From: Ottelia alismoides
Lineage: Eukaryota > Streptophyta > Magnoliopsida > Alismatales > Hydrocharitaceae
DNA: 64,000 nt
Assembly (NCBI GenBank): GCA_037367405.1
Contig: JAZKJV010008269.1
Coordinates: forward strand, 1 to 64,000
Direction: 5' to 3'
The translations under genes and the position numbers were made by a program. Below the pieces are notes generated by a model that worked only from the letters and a program-made list of their open reading frames with translations, had not been told where the DNA came from and made no database searches. The stretch's first letter is position 1. Each line of letters opens with the position of its first letter. Below, one piece after another: positions 12,184-21,983 of this stretch.

Positions 12184-12554
12184 GTATAAGAGCTGTCTTT
12201 ATCTTGTTTTATAGCTTAGATTTCGTTTGTAGTTTTTAATCTTGCAGTTAGATTAGTTATTAGACCAATAGGTGCCCGATTGAGGCCAGATTGAAGTTCA
12301 CCAGAGTTCAGCTCCGGCGAACCTCTCTACCCTGATCTACACACAACCCGACACTCGCTTCACATCCACTTCATTCCCCTACACGTTCTACGTTTAACCC
12401 AAGCATCAGATCAACCAGAGCTTCTCCAACTCTGCAATTCCAGGTCCAACTCTACCGCTTCGCCGGACCTCGCCACCCCACTCATTTCTTATCCTATGAG
12501 CTGTAACCCCTGGTCGAGGGAGACCCCCTCGAGCCCCGTGTCTTTTTGGTGCAG
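12184..12554 (+). other. Possible intron inside B's LTR transcript
   Basis: A strong donor (CAG|GTATAAG) lies 180 bases after the TATA box, and a T-rich acceptor (TTTTTGGTGCAG|GT) ends at 12554. Both are kept in the 3' LTR (26006-26377). Splicing would shorten the leader RNA. This is inference from splice-site consensus only. Confidence 0.25.
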
Positions 12555-13134
12555 GTCAAGAGCCAAATGGAGCTCCATGGAGCTTGAATCAATCACCAGC
12601 GAGGTTCCAGGACCCCCCTTGCTTCTCCGAGCTCGCTGGACTGATCTAGGGGGTCCTGGACCTTCTGGAGTGCCTCGGAGGTTGCGGAGCATCCCGCCGG
12701 ACGTATAGAGCTCATCGCTATCACCATGGAGTGCCTGGAGGAGGAGGAATCAACGATCGAAGTCAAGGAGGGTGATTGTTCCTCCCTGTTCTTCGTGAGC
12801 AGCAGGCGCCGTCGGATGGAGGAGGCAGCCCCAGATCTAATCTGGGCCGTCTATTCAGCAGTTGCCTCGGCCGTTCGATCAAGCGTCAGATGCAATCTCA
12901 ACCGAGGATCACCGAAGGGGTATCGGGCTTCGAGAGCCCGACACGTGGATAAGTGGTGTGCCCATCGTCGTCCATTTGCGCGCCTTCGGGGGTAATTTAC
13001 ACCGAGCCCCCTCGCACTTTTTGTAGTCAATTTTTTATGCTGTAAATAAATTAGTACGTTGTAAAATAATTGTATATTTTTGCAAGTAGCCCCTGAGAGT
13101 TTTTGTATATTGCATTCCAGTCCAAGCGACGTCA

Positions 13135-13159
13135 CCTCACGTGACCAGTTCACGTGAGG
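13135..13159 (+). promoter_or_regulatory. Palindromic G-box in B's LTR
   Basis: CCTCACGTGA and its exact reverse complement TCACGTGAGG are separated by 5 bases, giving two CACGTG cores. The arrangement is identical in the 3' LTR at 26958-26982. It parallels the inverted G-box pair in A's LTR. Confidence 0.6.
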
Positions 13160-14542
13160 CGTGGGGTAAATTGCACTGATACCCTCGGGGGTTTGGTTAT
13201 TTCGGTTTGGTCCACGAACTTCCAGAGCCAATGTAATATTTTTATGTATTTTGCATCAAGGCCCCCATATTTCTAGAAATTACATTCAGGTCCTTTTAGG
13301 CGTGTGCTAGTCACGCGCTGGAGTGGGTAAATTACAGAGAGGCCCTTGCAGGTTCCTTTATTTATATTTGGTCCATTAATTTCTATATTCAGTATTATAT
13401 TTTGTGTGAAAATTGCAACTTGGCTCCTGGATGTTTACGTAATTGCTTTTATACCCCTGCTAGGCCTTGTATTTTTGTATGCTTTGTCTATTTATTCCAT
13501 ATGTTTATAAAGCCCCAAAAATTCCTCAAAAATTAATTTAAGCTCTTGTTTAGTTGTGCATTCACGCCATATTTTTGCATTGCATTTTGTTGTATTTTAA
13601 TATTTATTAAAAATCAAAAACATGCATTTTAGCTACTGTCTATTTGAGAAAATACTAAAAAAATATTAAAACACCTTGAAAAATCTCAAAAAAAAATAAC
13701 TACTGTCTATTTTATTGTATCCTAGTGTCAGTCCAAAAATCACTAAAAAAATCAAAACCAAAACCTTAAAATTAGAAAATACCTAAAAACTTCAAAAATC
13801 TATAAAATAGTAGAAAAATAGAAAAAATAGAAACTCAAGTTCTATAGGTTCCCTATTTTATTATCTTTATTTTAAAATTAATTTGAAAAAATTTTGATAC
13901 TGTTTGGTATTTTTCATTCCCATTTTAATTTCGATCAGTAATTAATTCACTGTTTTCCTTTATTTTGCTATTTAAAAATGCCAAAAATATTTGGAAAAAT
14001 ACCCAAAAATCTCAAAAACAGTAAAAAATTATAAAAAGAATAAAAATAATTTATTTCCTAATTTTTGACTATTTTTACTTATTTCTATAAATATTTTATC
14101 ATTCGTTTTCTTATATTATCTATATATTCTATCCTATTTATAAGAACAAAAAATATATAGATAATATAAAAAGAAAATATAAAATCAGAAAATTAAAAAA
14201 AATCAAAATACAAAATTAAAAATTAAAAAATAATAATATAATAATATTAATTACCCACAAAATTAGGATTCATTCGAGGATGACTTGGATGTGCATGAAC
14301 ACCATAGGCTACCCAATTTTTATTGCTCTCTGTGGTTCGACCTCTACATGCTTATACACTATGCATTTTATGGTAGAGTTAATAAATGTTAATTCACGAT
14401 TTGGGACTTATTTGATTTATTCTTTGTTATGGGTTAATTTCTGATCAACCAGTGTTTTGTGAGCGGTCGCCTCAGTGACACTACCGTCCCCGCCTTGTGT
14501 GCGGGGCGTATTTTGACCCTCGCCAAAATGCTCGTTATCAGA

Positions 14543-14560
14543 TGGCGTCGTTGCCGGGGA
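14543..14560 (+). other. Primer-binding site of element B (tRNA-Asp)
   Basis: TGGCGTCGTTGCCGGGGA, two bases after the LTR. It matches 17 of 18 bases complementary to the 3' end of plant tRNA-Asp, the primer used by Athila elements. Confidence 0.92.
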
Positions 14561-16501
14561 GCAATGAGCGTAGCCTATTACATTTTGTCATTCTTGTTTG
14601 AAAATTCATTAATTTATTTATCATTGATTTTGTGAGCAGCTATTTCTTTGCAATTGATCACCATACATGATTCATTTATCTATTGTGATTAATTACTTCC
14701 TGCTTTATTTCAGTGATTGAGCTTATACTAATTCTATCTCTTTGTGACTTTGTTGTGAGGGCCCGCCGCGTGAGAATGGTTTCTTAGGAAGCCAAGGCAG
14801 CCGAGCTTGGAGGAGGTTGGTCTTCACTTCATGACCAGCTGGAGAGAGAGCACCAAGGATGCAAGGGGATGAAAATTAGATAGGCCTTGAGCAATTAGGA
14901 CCATTTTTGTAATTTATGGTGAGAGAGAGACAATTTTGGCATGTAATATAACTTGGACTCTACTCTTCACAACGAGGTCCAGTGCCCGGGTGTTTGTTCA
15001 CCTGGGGGCCTCGTCGCGGATTTCTCGTGTTTTTCCCGCTTTATTTTCTTTGTTTCCCGTTGTTTTGAGTTTTCCACCTTTATTTTATTTTTTTGTGCTA
15101 GACATAGGCTTGCTTGATCGAGTAGACTAGGTCCAAACACCATAATAATCTTGCATGCACCTATAGTACGATTTTGGACTTAGATCAAACTCTAAACAGT
15201 CGCCTCATCACCTTCGAGCCAACATGCCGCAAGCTCTCCCTGCCAAGCGCTTCTCCTGAACTCGATGTGTCGAGAGGAGGAGGGGTGATCTTAGACCGGA
15301 CTCCTGGATTGAAGGGCGGTGACCGACTTGTGGTTCTTCACGCTAATAGCAGCTAATGTTTAGGACGATTTTGTCGCTTGCATACCGCCATGTAGATAAG
15401 TTTAAAAATTCTGTTTTGCATACCGCATGGAGAGAGCTGGGATGCACTTCAAGTCTTCTAACTCAGCATGCATCATTCGGTTCAATGGTGAGATTTCCAT
15501 CATGGAACCACTTACACGGCTTTTCCGCTATCTCCCTCTGATTTTGAGCACCTAGGAATTAAATGAAAATCTACAGAAACGATAGGCGCTGGTATGAAAA
15601 TAGACTTAAAAAAGTGAAAACCCAAAAACTAAAACAAAGGGACCGATAAATAAACTTTGACCTTAATTAAAATCTATAATGGACTATCATTGTACTGGGT
15701 ACATAAAGCCCTCATTGTTTTCAGGTACCTTCGGAGGGGGACCAAAACCCTACTCCCATGAGCGAGGCACGTCTCATAAGGAATAGAGCCAAAATCCCAG
15801 TCTGCAACTGCCTTGTGTAACGTCTGGATTTCTGAAGTAATGGCGCTTCTATCGTAAGTGACCGCGTAGGGCCTTGTCAGCGATGGTGTTCCCGCCTTGT
15901 GTGAAACATCGACATGGTATGAAGTACTGAGCATAGGCCACGCCTTCATGGGGGTGTCTGTCTCATCGGTTTGCGTCCGAGTAGGTTCTTACACGCTCAC
16001 GGGTGATTCCGTTGCGAGCAAAAACCGAAGTATTGGTTTCGCCTATCGGCTTTCTCTCTCTATTTCTTTGGCTGAGTAGGGATCCAGGAAGGGTTACAAG
16101 GACCTCAAAAAGTACAGACTACAGGTTACAAAGGAGGAGGACAAGTACGGGATTCTTTTCCGGCAGTACTCTCTCTCCCATAGGGTTAGCGTGCTAAGGA
16201 ATTATTAAAATATTTGCCTAAAAGAACAACTCTAAAATCGAAAAGATAATAAACAGCCGAACCTTCACGGCTTCACATGGCGTGAGTTGGTGAACCCAAT
16301 TTTATATTGTGTTTGCATGGATCTAGATTAAGGTTCAAAGATCGAGTCCCGCGCCTTTGCGCAAATTTTGTTGTGTCATTCTCCTTTGACCCCCTGCTCA
16401 ACCGAGCCTTTCTACTGTTTTGCACTACTTTTCATTCCTCGTTGACCATCGTATCCTTCTTCCAACATCCAATCCTCCTTTGTGCTTCGTGAAGTTGATC
16501 C
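14561..16501 (+). other. Element B untranslated leader
   Basis: About 1.9 kb with no supported gene. It shares blocks with A's leader just before gag (16250-16330 against 9480-9560) and around 15435-15540. Small open frames here have no family resemblance. Confidence 0.65.
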
Positions 16502-17928
16502 ATGGATGGTTTCCGTTGGGACCCCACCGACACCCACATCGATTCCATAGACTCAACTCCGCCAATAAATTCGAGGCGATTCCCGAGAACCCGATCTGGA
16601 CTTTGCAGATCGATCTCCATACTCCTCGTCTTCTACCTTTCTTGAGACCACCCAATAAGCCAGGATCACCTTTGTCCCATGATCGCCGTTGTGAATGGAA
16701 GTCGATTGCAGTCCACATCTCTTTCCGTTCAAAACATGCTGGGGTTGGCCTTAACTCCAGATTTATCATGACAGCTGAACAATATTGCAAGTGGTCTGAT
16801 CAGGACTCTCTCATCCTGCAGATAGAAGACAAAACAAGCCCTGGAGTCTACTCCGGAATTCATCTCGTCAGATTCAGACCCTGACATGGCTCCTCAAGGA
16901 AAGGGCAAGGGTCAGCAGCCACCCCAACCAAAAGGACAGTTGCCAGATCAAAATCAGGTTAATGCACAACTGTTGGCATCTATCCAGGCTATCCAACAAC
17001 AGCTGACAGAGCAAGCCCTGGCACAGACAGCTTTTCAGGATATGTTGAATGACGTGATGAATAGAGCTGAGGGAGGAGGAGGCAGAAGAGGAGGGGGAGG
17101 CGGAGGTGGAGGTAGTGGTCCACATGATGATGAAGAACCAGAACTACCGCCACCCAAACCTACACTGAAGGAGACGTATAATCTTGGAGGCAGCCAGATG
17201 ACCGAGTGGATCCTCATTCCACCGGTGCACGCTCACTTCGAGCTGAAACCCCAGTTCCTTTCTCTTCTTCCAGCATTCCATGGAAACACCAGTGAAGAAT
17301 CGTACATCCACCTGCAGCAGCTCTCACGCATTTGCCGCACTACTCACTATCCCAATGTCCCTTTGGACATTGTCAAGATGATGGCATTCCCCTTCAGCTT
17401 ACAAGACAAGGCCCTCTACTGGGTCAACCATCTGGGGAAGGTTGTGACGACCTGGGAGGAACTGAAGTCAGCTTTCCTGCATAAGTTTTACCCTCTTGGC
17501 CGGCTCAACCAGATGTGTGCCCGAATCAGCAACTTCTCCCAAGGAGCCCACGAGTCCGTACATGAAGCATGGGAGAGATTCACCGATCTACAGGAGAAGT
17601 GCCCCCACCATGAAATCCCGAAGACCAGTTTGGTCCAACACTTCTTTGGGGGCCTGAACGTCGAGAGCCAAAGGCTCGTTGACGCAGCATGTGGGGGTTA
17701 GAACTTCAACAAGGATGAAGATGTGGTCTAGCAGATATTTGAAGAAATGGCCGAAGGAGAGGCCGCCCTCTCTTCATCAAAAGCACATCAGAAGCAGCCC
17801 TAGATCCTCCAGAAACAAGTACACATGGCAGCATCCCGCGAGGCGGAGAGATGAGAGCTCCAACCTCAGTATCATCGGGGGCCATCTCTTGAAAGTTGAT
17901 ATCATTGAAAGGCGATCATAGGATCTTG
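16502..17928 (+). pseudogene. Element B gag, N-terminal and capsid part
   Basis: The likely start is ATG 16502, which shares the frame of the long open segment 16886-17701. In between are stops at 16643 (TGA), 16769 (TGA) and 16823 (TAG), all explicable by C to T changes. Residues from 16886 include a basic, Gln-rich linker, an unusual run of glycines (about 17070-17115) and an acidic patch. The gag domain follows: HFELKPQFLSLLPAFHGN, DKALYWVNHLGKVVTTW and FLHKFYPLGRLNQM, then SVHEAWERFTDLQEKCPHH. It aligns with A's gag across both halves of A. Further TAGs occur at 17699 and 17729. This is the capsid-forming protein of the element. Confidence 0.88.
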
Positions 17929-19215
17929 AAAAACTTGCTGTAATCGAAAAGAGGACCCAAAATTTAGACAAGCTTGATCAGATCACCAAGCAACTTGAAC
18001 TGTTGGTGGGCACCATCAACTCTGTTCAGTGGGCAACACCATCAGACGCTCCAGCTGAGAGGAAGGACAAGCAACCACCACTGCATCAGCCTCAGCCGAG
18101 CCAGTAGCCACCGGCAGTCCAGCACGTGTACTACGTGCAGGCGCCCGACCAGGGCCAGCCACAACAGCAGATGGTTGTGTATAACCAGAGTTTGTATTAG
18201 GATCAGATCCAGTCTTCCCACCACCACCCCTGATTCAGGAAGTGAACGTGGTATGGAGTAATGAAGTACAACCGACCCGTCCTATGGGACAATCTCAGGG
18301 TCAGCTACCAGCCAATCAGTAATACCACCAGCCTCAGGGTGGTCCTTTTGGGCAATCCTCACAGCCGCCGCAACAGTATCATCAACCTCCCTCGTATGCA
18401 CACCAATGGAGACAGAATCAGCTATATGAGCAGCCGCAATACCGCCACCCACAGTCTTTCCATCAGTATGCGGCTGCTCCACCTCAGCAGTACCAGCAGT
18501 ATCCTCCTCCCTCTTATCATTAACTTCAACTTCCTGCACCACCCCAACACCACCAGCAACAACCTCAGCATCCACCCATGCAACAACACCGTGGTCTGCA
18601 CGCTGAATCCAATGAGGTACCTCCTGTGAACCCAACCATGGATTGTCTAGCCCAACTTGTCAAAGGGATGGCAGATATGACCTAGAGGCTTGACGACCTG
18701 ACCGCCACAAAGACCACTATTCCAGCTCAGGTCGAATCCAACCCCAATAACTTTAAGAAGAAGGAGCAGGTAGAATGTGATGTCATGTCTGTGTCTGTAG
18801 AGTCAGAAAATAATATTACTGTTTATTCTAATGCTGTCACTCTCAGGAGCGGTAGGGCCTTGCCTCCGCCTGCTATCAAGAATGGGGTGAATAAAGAAAC
18901 ATGTGGATCGCCATCTTCTGCATCAGCCGTGTCAGCTACAGGGGCGGGTGAGGAGGAAGAAGAAGGAGAAGCCATTCCAGACGTCGTGCAGTACCCGCAT
19001 CCCCAGCCAAAAATACAAAAAATCAGCAAAATCAAAAACAACAAAAAGAATCTTGCAGTCGAAGCAAAGCCGCGCCAGCCTCGGAGGAGCCGCCAGCAGC
19101 AGCCGATCCATCACCAGCCAACGGAGCAGACGCTCTACTTTTTGCCCGCCCATCCGCACCAGCATATCAGGATTCAGTTTGTACTCCTTTTCGTAGTCCG
19201 GATGTACAACAATAT
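17929..19215 (+). pseudogene. Element B gag C-terminal, Gln/Pro-rich tail
   Basis: A coiled-coil-like stretch (DLEKLAVIEKRTQNLDKLDQ) is followed by about 200 residues very rich in Gln, Pro, His and Tyr (18300-18630), with scattered stops such as TAG at about 18108. Next comes NAVTLRSGRALPPP (about 18825-18870), the motif Athila proteins carry between gag and protease, and an acidic Glu run. The frame shifts near 19100. No CCHC knuckle was seen. Confidence 0.75.
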
Positions 19216-20367
19216 GTGGGCGATAATTCTGATGTAAACAAGAACTCTATTTTGCTTTCCAATGATGTAAATATTCCTTTCCCTAATGCAATTGAAAAAT
19301 CCAAAAAAAATGCAAAAAGAAAAAGTGCGCTATCTGATCCAGGAGTTGTGGAAATAATTGACAACTTAACTGTTGAGATTCCTTTACTGAAGGTCGTGGA
19401 GTACATGCCAGCTGTGAAGAAAGGTCTGAAAGAGGTATGTACCAGCAAGCATCGCCCATCAAGAAAGAACAGACGCCAGCAAGTTGAGAAGCATGTCCTC
19501 ACCTTGACCACGGTAGCAGCCATCAGTAACCTCCCACAGAAAAAGCAGGACAATGGAGCACCTCTAATCAGTTGTGAAATTTTTGATCAGGTCTTTGAGC
19601 GCACTCTCCTTGACAATGGATTCTCCATCTACCTTTTTCCAGCATCAATAACGCAAGAATTTGGATTGGGTCCGCTCAAGCAGACACGAATGATCCTTCA
19701 GTTCACTGATAGATCCATCAAGCGACCCAGAGGTTTGTTGGAAGACGTTGTAGTGAAGGTGCGGGAGATGCAATTCCCTATTGATTTTGTAGTTCTTGAT
19801 ATGGACTCACTTGTACCCTTACTCCAGACCCCTATCATCCTTGGCCGACCATTCTTACGAACATCAGGTGCCGTGGTTGATTACGGGTCCGGCAAAATCA
19901 CTTTCATCTCAAATGACAAGCAGATCACTATAGATATAATCAAAGAGCCGAACGCCACAACTGATGAGAGCTATGTCGTATCAGAAGAAGACTGTGACTT
20001 TATTGCTGAAATCAGAGACTCATTGTTGTCATTGAATGATTCATGGACCCAAGAAATCCTCACTCTTGAGGAGGACTTGGAAAACACAGTTGACCTATGC
20101 TCCGATGATTCGTGGGAGACCGATTCTCTGATGCTGGAACAATTAGGTGACCTCAAGAATTCACTCCAAACCGAACACAATGAGCCTAGTACAGAACCGT
20201 TCGGCACCTCACCAGGATCTCAACAGAATGCTGAGGATGGTAGCTCCATCGAAAAAGTACATCCTACCACCAGTATAGTGTCTGAAGTGACCAACAAGTT
20301 GGACAATGTCAAAATCGGAACTCAAGCCACTTCCTGCAAGCCTGAAGTATGCCTTCCTTGCGGGTGA
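19216..20367 (+). pseudogene. Element B protease region
   Basis: 383 open residues containing the aspartic protease. The active-site motif reads TLLDNGFSIYLFP (about 19610-19650), where A has DNGSSINLLP, so the residue after D-N-G is changed. Flap and C-terminal motifs VLDMDSLVPLLQTPIILGRP and FLRTSGAVVDYGSGKITF follow (about 19795-19915). The last 120 residues are an acidic linker to RT. A frameshift at about 20306-20340 separates it from RT. It would cleave the gag-pol polyprotein. Confidence 0.85.
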
Positions 20368-21360
20368 AGAACACATGTATCCGGTCATCATCAGCAGCAG
20401 GCTGAATCAAGATCAGGAATCTCACCTCCTCGAGATTCTAGAAAAGAACCGCAAGGCACTTGGTTGGTGCATATCAGATCTCCGAGGGATAAATCCAGCT
20501 TTGTGATCACACCACATCTATCTGGAAGAAGATGCCAAGTTGTCCCGTGAATTCCAAAGAAGGCTGAATCCAAACCTCCGGGACTTTATCATGAAAGAAA
20601 TAACGAAATGGTGCGACACAAGCTTCATTTATCCCATCTCCGATTCAAAATGGGTAAGCCCACTGCATGTAGTTCCAAAGAAAACCAGGCTTATCGTGGT
20701 TACCAATGACAAAGGAGAGGAAATATCCACTCGGGTACCAACATCCTGGCGGGTGTGTGTTGACTACCGCTGTCTTAATGCAGCAACTAAGAAGGACCAC
20801 TTCCCCTTGCCATTCATTGATCAAGTTCTGGAAAGACTAGCCGCCAAGGAGTTCTTCTGCTTTTTGGATGGGTATTCTGGGTACAACCAGGTGGCACTCT
20901 CCCCTGAAGATCAAGAGAAGACTACCTTCACTTGCCTGTTCGGCACCTATGCCTTCAAGAGAATGCCCTTTGGATTATGTAATGCACCTGCAACATTCCA
21001 AAGATGCATGATAGCAGTTTTCGCAGAGATGGTAGGCAGTTTTCTCGAGGTGTTCATGGACGATTTTTCTGTCTATGGTGATAGTTTTGATTCTTGTCTT
21101 GAGCACCTAGACAGAGTGCTTCAGAAATGTCGTGAAGTCAATCTAGTGCTTTCATGGGAAAAGAGCCACTTCATGGTCACCGAAGGCATTGTGTTGGGTC
21201 ATGTCGTTTCCAAACGTGGCATGGAAGTCGACCCGGCAAAGGTGGATGTTATTGCCAATCTAGAGCCACCTCAGTTAGTAAAGAATGTAAGGTCATTCCT
21301 GGGGCATGTGGGATTTTACAGACGATTCATCAAGGACTTTAGCCGCATCGCCCGACCTTT
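20306..21360 (+). pseudogene. Element B reverse transcriptase
   Basis: One frame from LKPLPASLKYAFL to FYRRFIKDFSRIARPF, with one TGA at 20504-20506. RT motifs are well kept: REFQRRLNPNLRDF, CVDYRCLNAATKKDHFPLPF, FFCFLDGYSGYNQVALSPED, MPFGLCNAPATFQRCM, the catalytic VFMDDFSVYGDSF (about 21050-21090) and LGHVVSKRGMEVDPAKVDVI. The 278-residue open stretch from 20540 is the best-preserved RT in the window. It ends abruptly where RNase H should begin. Confidence 0.9.
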
Positions 21361-21542
21361 CAGAATTGTCCACTAACGCACAACCATTCATCGTCAACGG
21401 TCAACTCCTGAAGCCTTACCTCGAACCAGATACATTCTTGGCAGTTAACGACTCCATTCAGCTCGCGCATCATGATGACATATCCACAACAGTGACCGCA
21501 TCAGAAGATTCAGACACTGCGCCACAAAAACTGTTTATATGA
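21361..21542 (+). pseudogene. Element B integrase C-terminal scrap after internal deletion
   Basis: Directly after the RT, in another frame, reads ELSTNAQPFIVNGQLLKPYL, which aligns with DDAQPFVVNEQLLKPYIE at the end of A's integrase (about 33760-33815). About 1.8 kb present in A between these points (RNase H, zinc-binding and catalytic integrase domains) is missing. The junction lies near 21360. Confidence 0.85.
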
Positions 21543-21623
21543 TTTTCTTCTTTTCTTCTTTTCTTCTTTTTCTCTTCTACCTTCGTTTTTGTATCAAAAG
21601 GTGTTGTCCCTTTTTGTCAGTCT

Positions 21624-21983
21624 TCTATACTTATGACGCACTTTGTCCTAAGTATAGGGGGGTGTGCACCCCGAGTTTCTTCTATTCTTTTCGATCCTCT
21701 CCATTGTCTCCTCTTCCTGTCTATACTTAGGAGTATTCTATCCTAAGTATAGGGGGAGACAATCTGAGTACGATATGTTCATTCCCACCCTTGACCCTCC
21801 CTGCTTTGTGTACAGTCTGCTATACTTACGATTATTTGATCCTAAGTATAGGGGGGACGGTCAACTTCTCATTCATTCATTTCTTATTTATGTATTCTTT
21901 AGACTTGTCTATACTCAGTATGAGTTATGTCTTTTCTTTTCTCTTCGATCTAGGAGGACATAGCTCAAGCCAAGTATAGGGGG
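21624..21983 (+). repeat. Four PPT-like hairpin repeats in element B
   Basis: Each unit has CTATACTTA (or close) followed by its near reverse complement and a G run, CCTAAGTATAGGGGG. G-tract copies are at 21647-21662, 21742-21756, 21841-21856 and 21970-21983; left arms start at 21624, 21721, 21820 and 21909. The G-tract arm is the same motif that forms B's true PPT at 24243-24255. The four extra tracts lie 2.3-2.6 kb upstream of the LTR. Confidence 0.85.

Larger units (their letters stand above)
10435..14540 (+). repeat. Element B 5' LTR (4106 bp)
   Basis: Matches 24256-28373 throughout. Composition is sharply zoned: very AT-rich 10435-11720, GC-rich 11740-13000, AT-rich 13000-14500. A TATA box lies at 11995-12004, and a palindromic G-box at 13135-13159. 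From about 12990 to 13470 a loose module of AATTGCA/AATTACA followed by CCCC-type runs recurs. A's LTR shares weak similarity, for example the TGTGAAAGTTAGGTTTTTGGCC-like block near 11030. Confidence 0.93.

Noticed and set aside
12489..12995. Several 67-90 codon frames in B's LTR, repeated in the other LTR
   Set aside because: Repetition is due to LTR identity, overlapping frames are open together, and no family is recognised.
16420..16884. 154-codon frame before B's gag
   Set aside because: The frame containing true gag (ATG 16502) overlaps it with stops explained by C to T; the 154-codon frame has no similarity to A's gag start.
21624..21983. CRISPR-like array
   Set aside because: Repeats are few, unevenly spaced and contain the PPT string in a plant retrotransposon; there are no spacers or cas genes.
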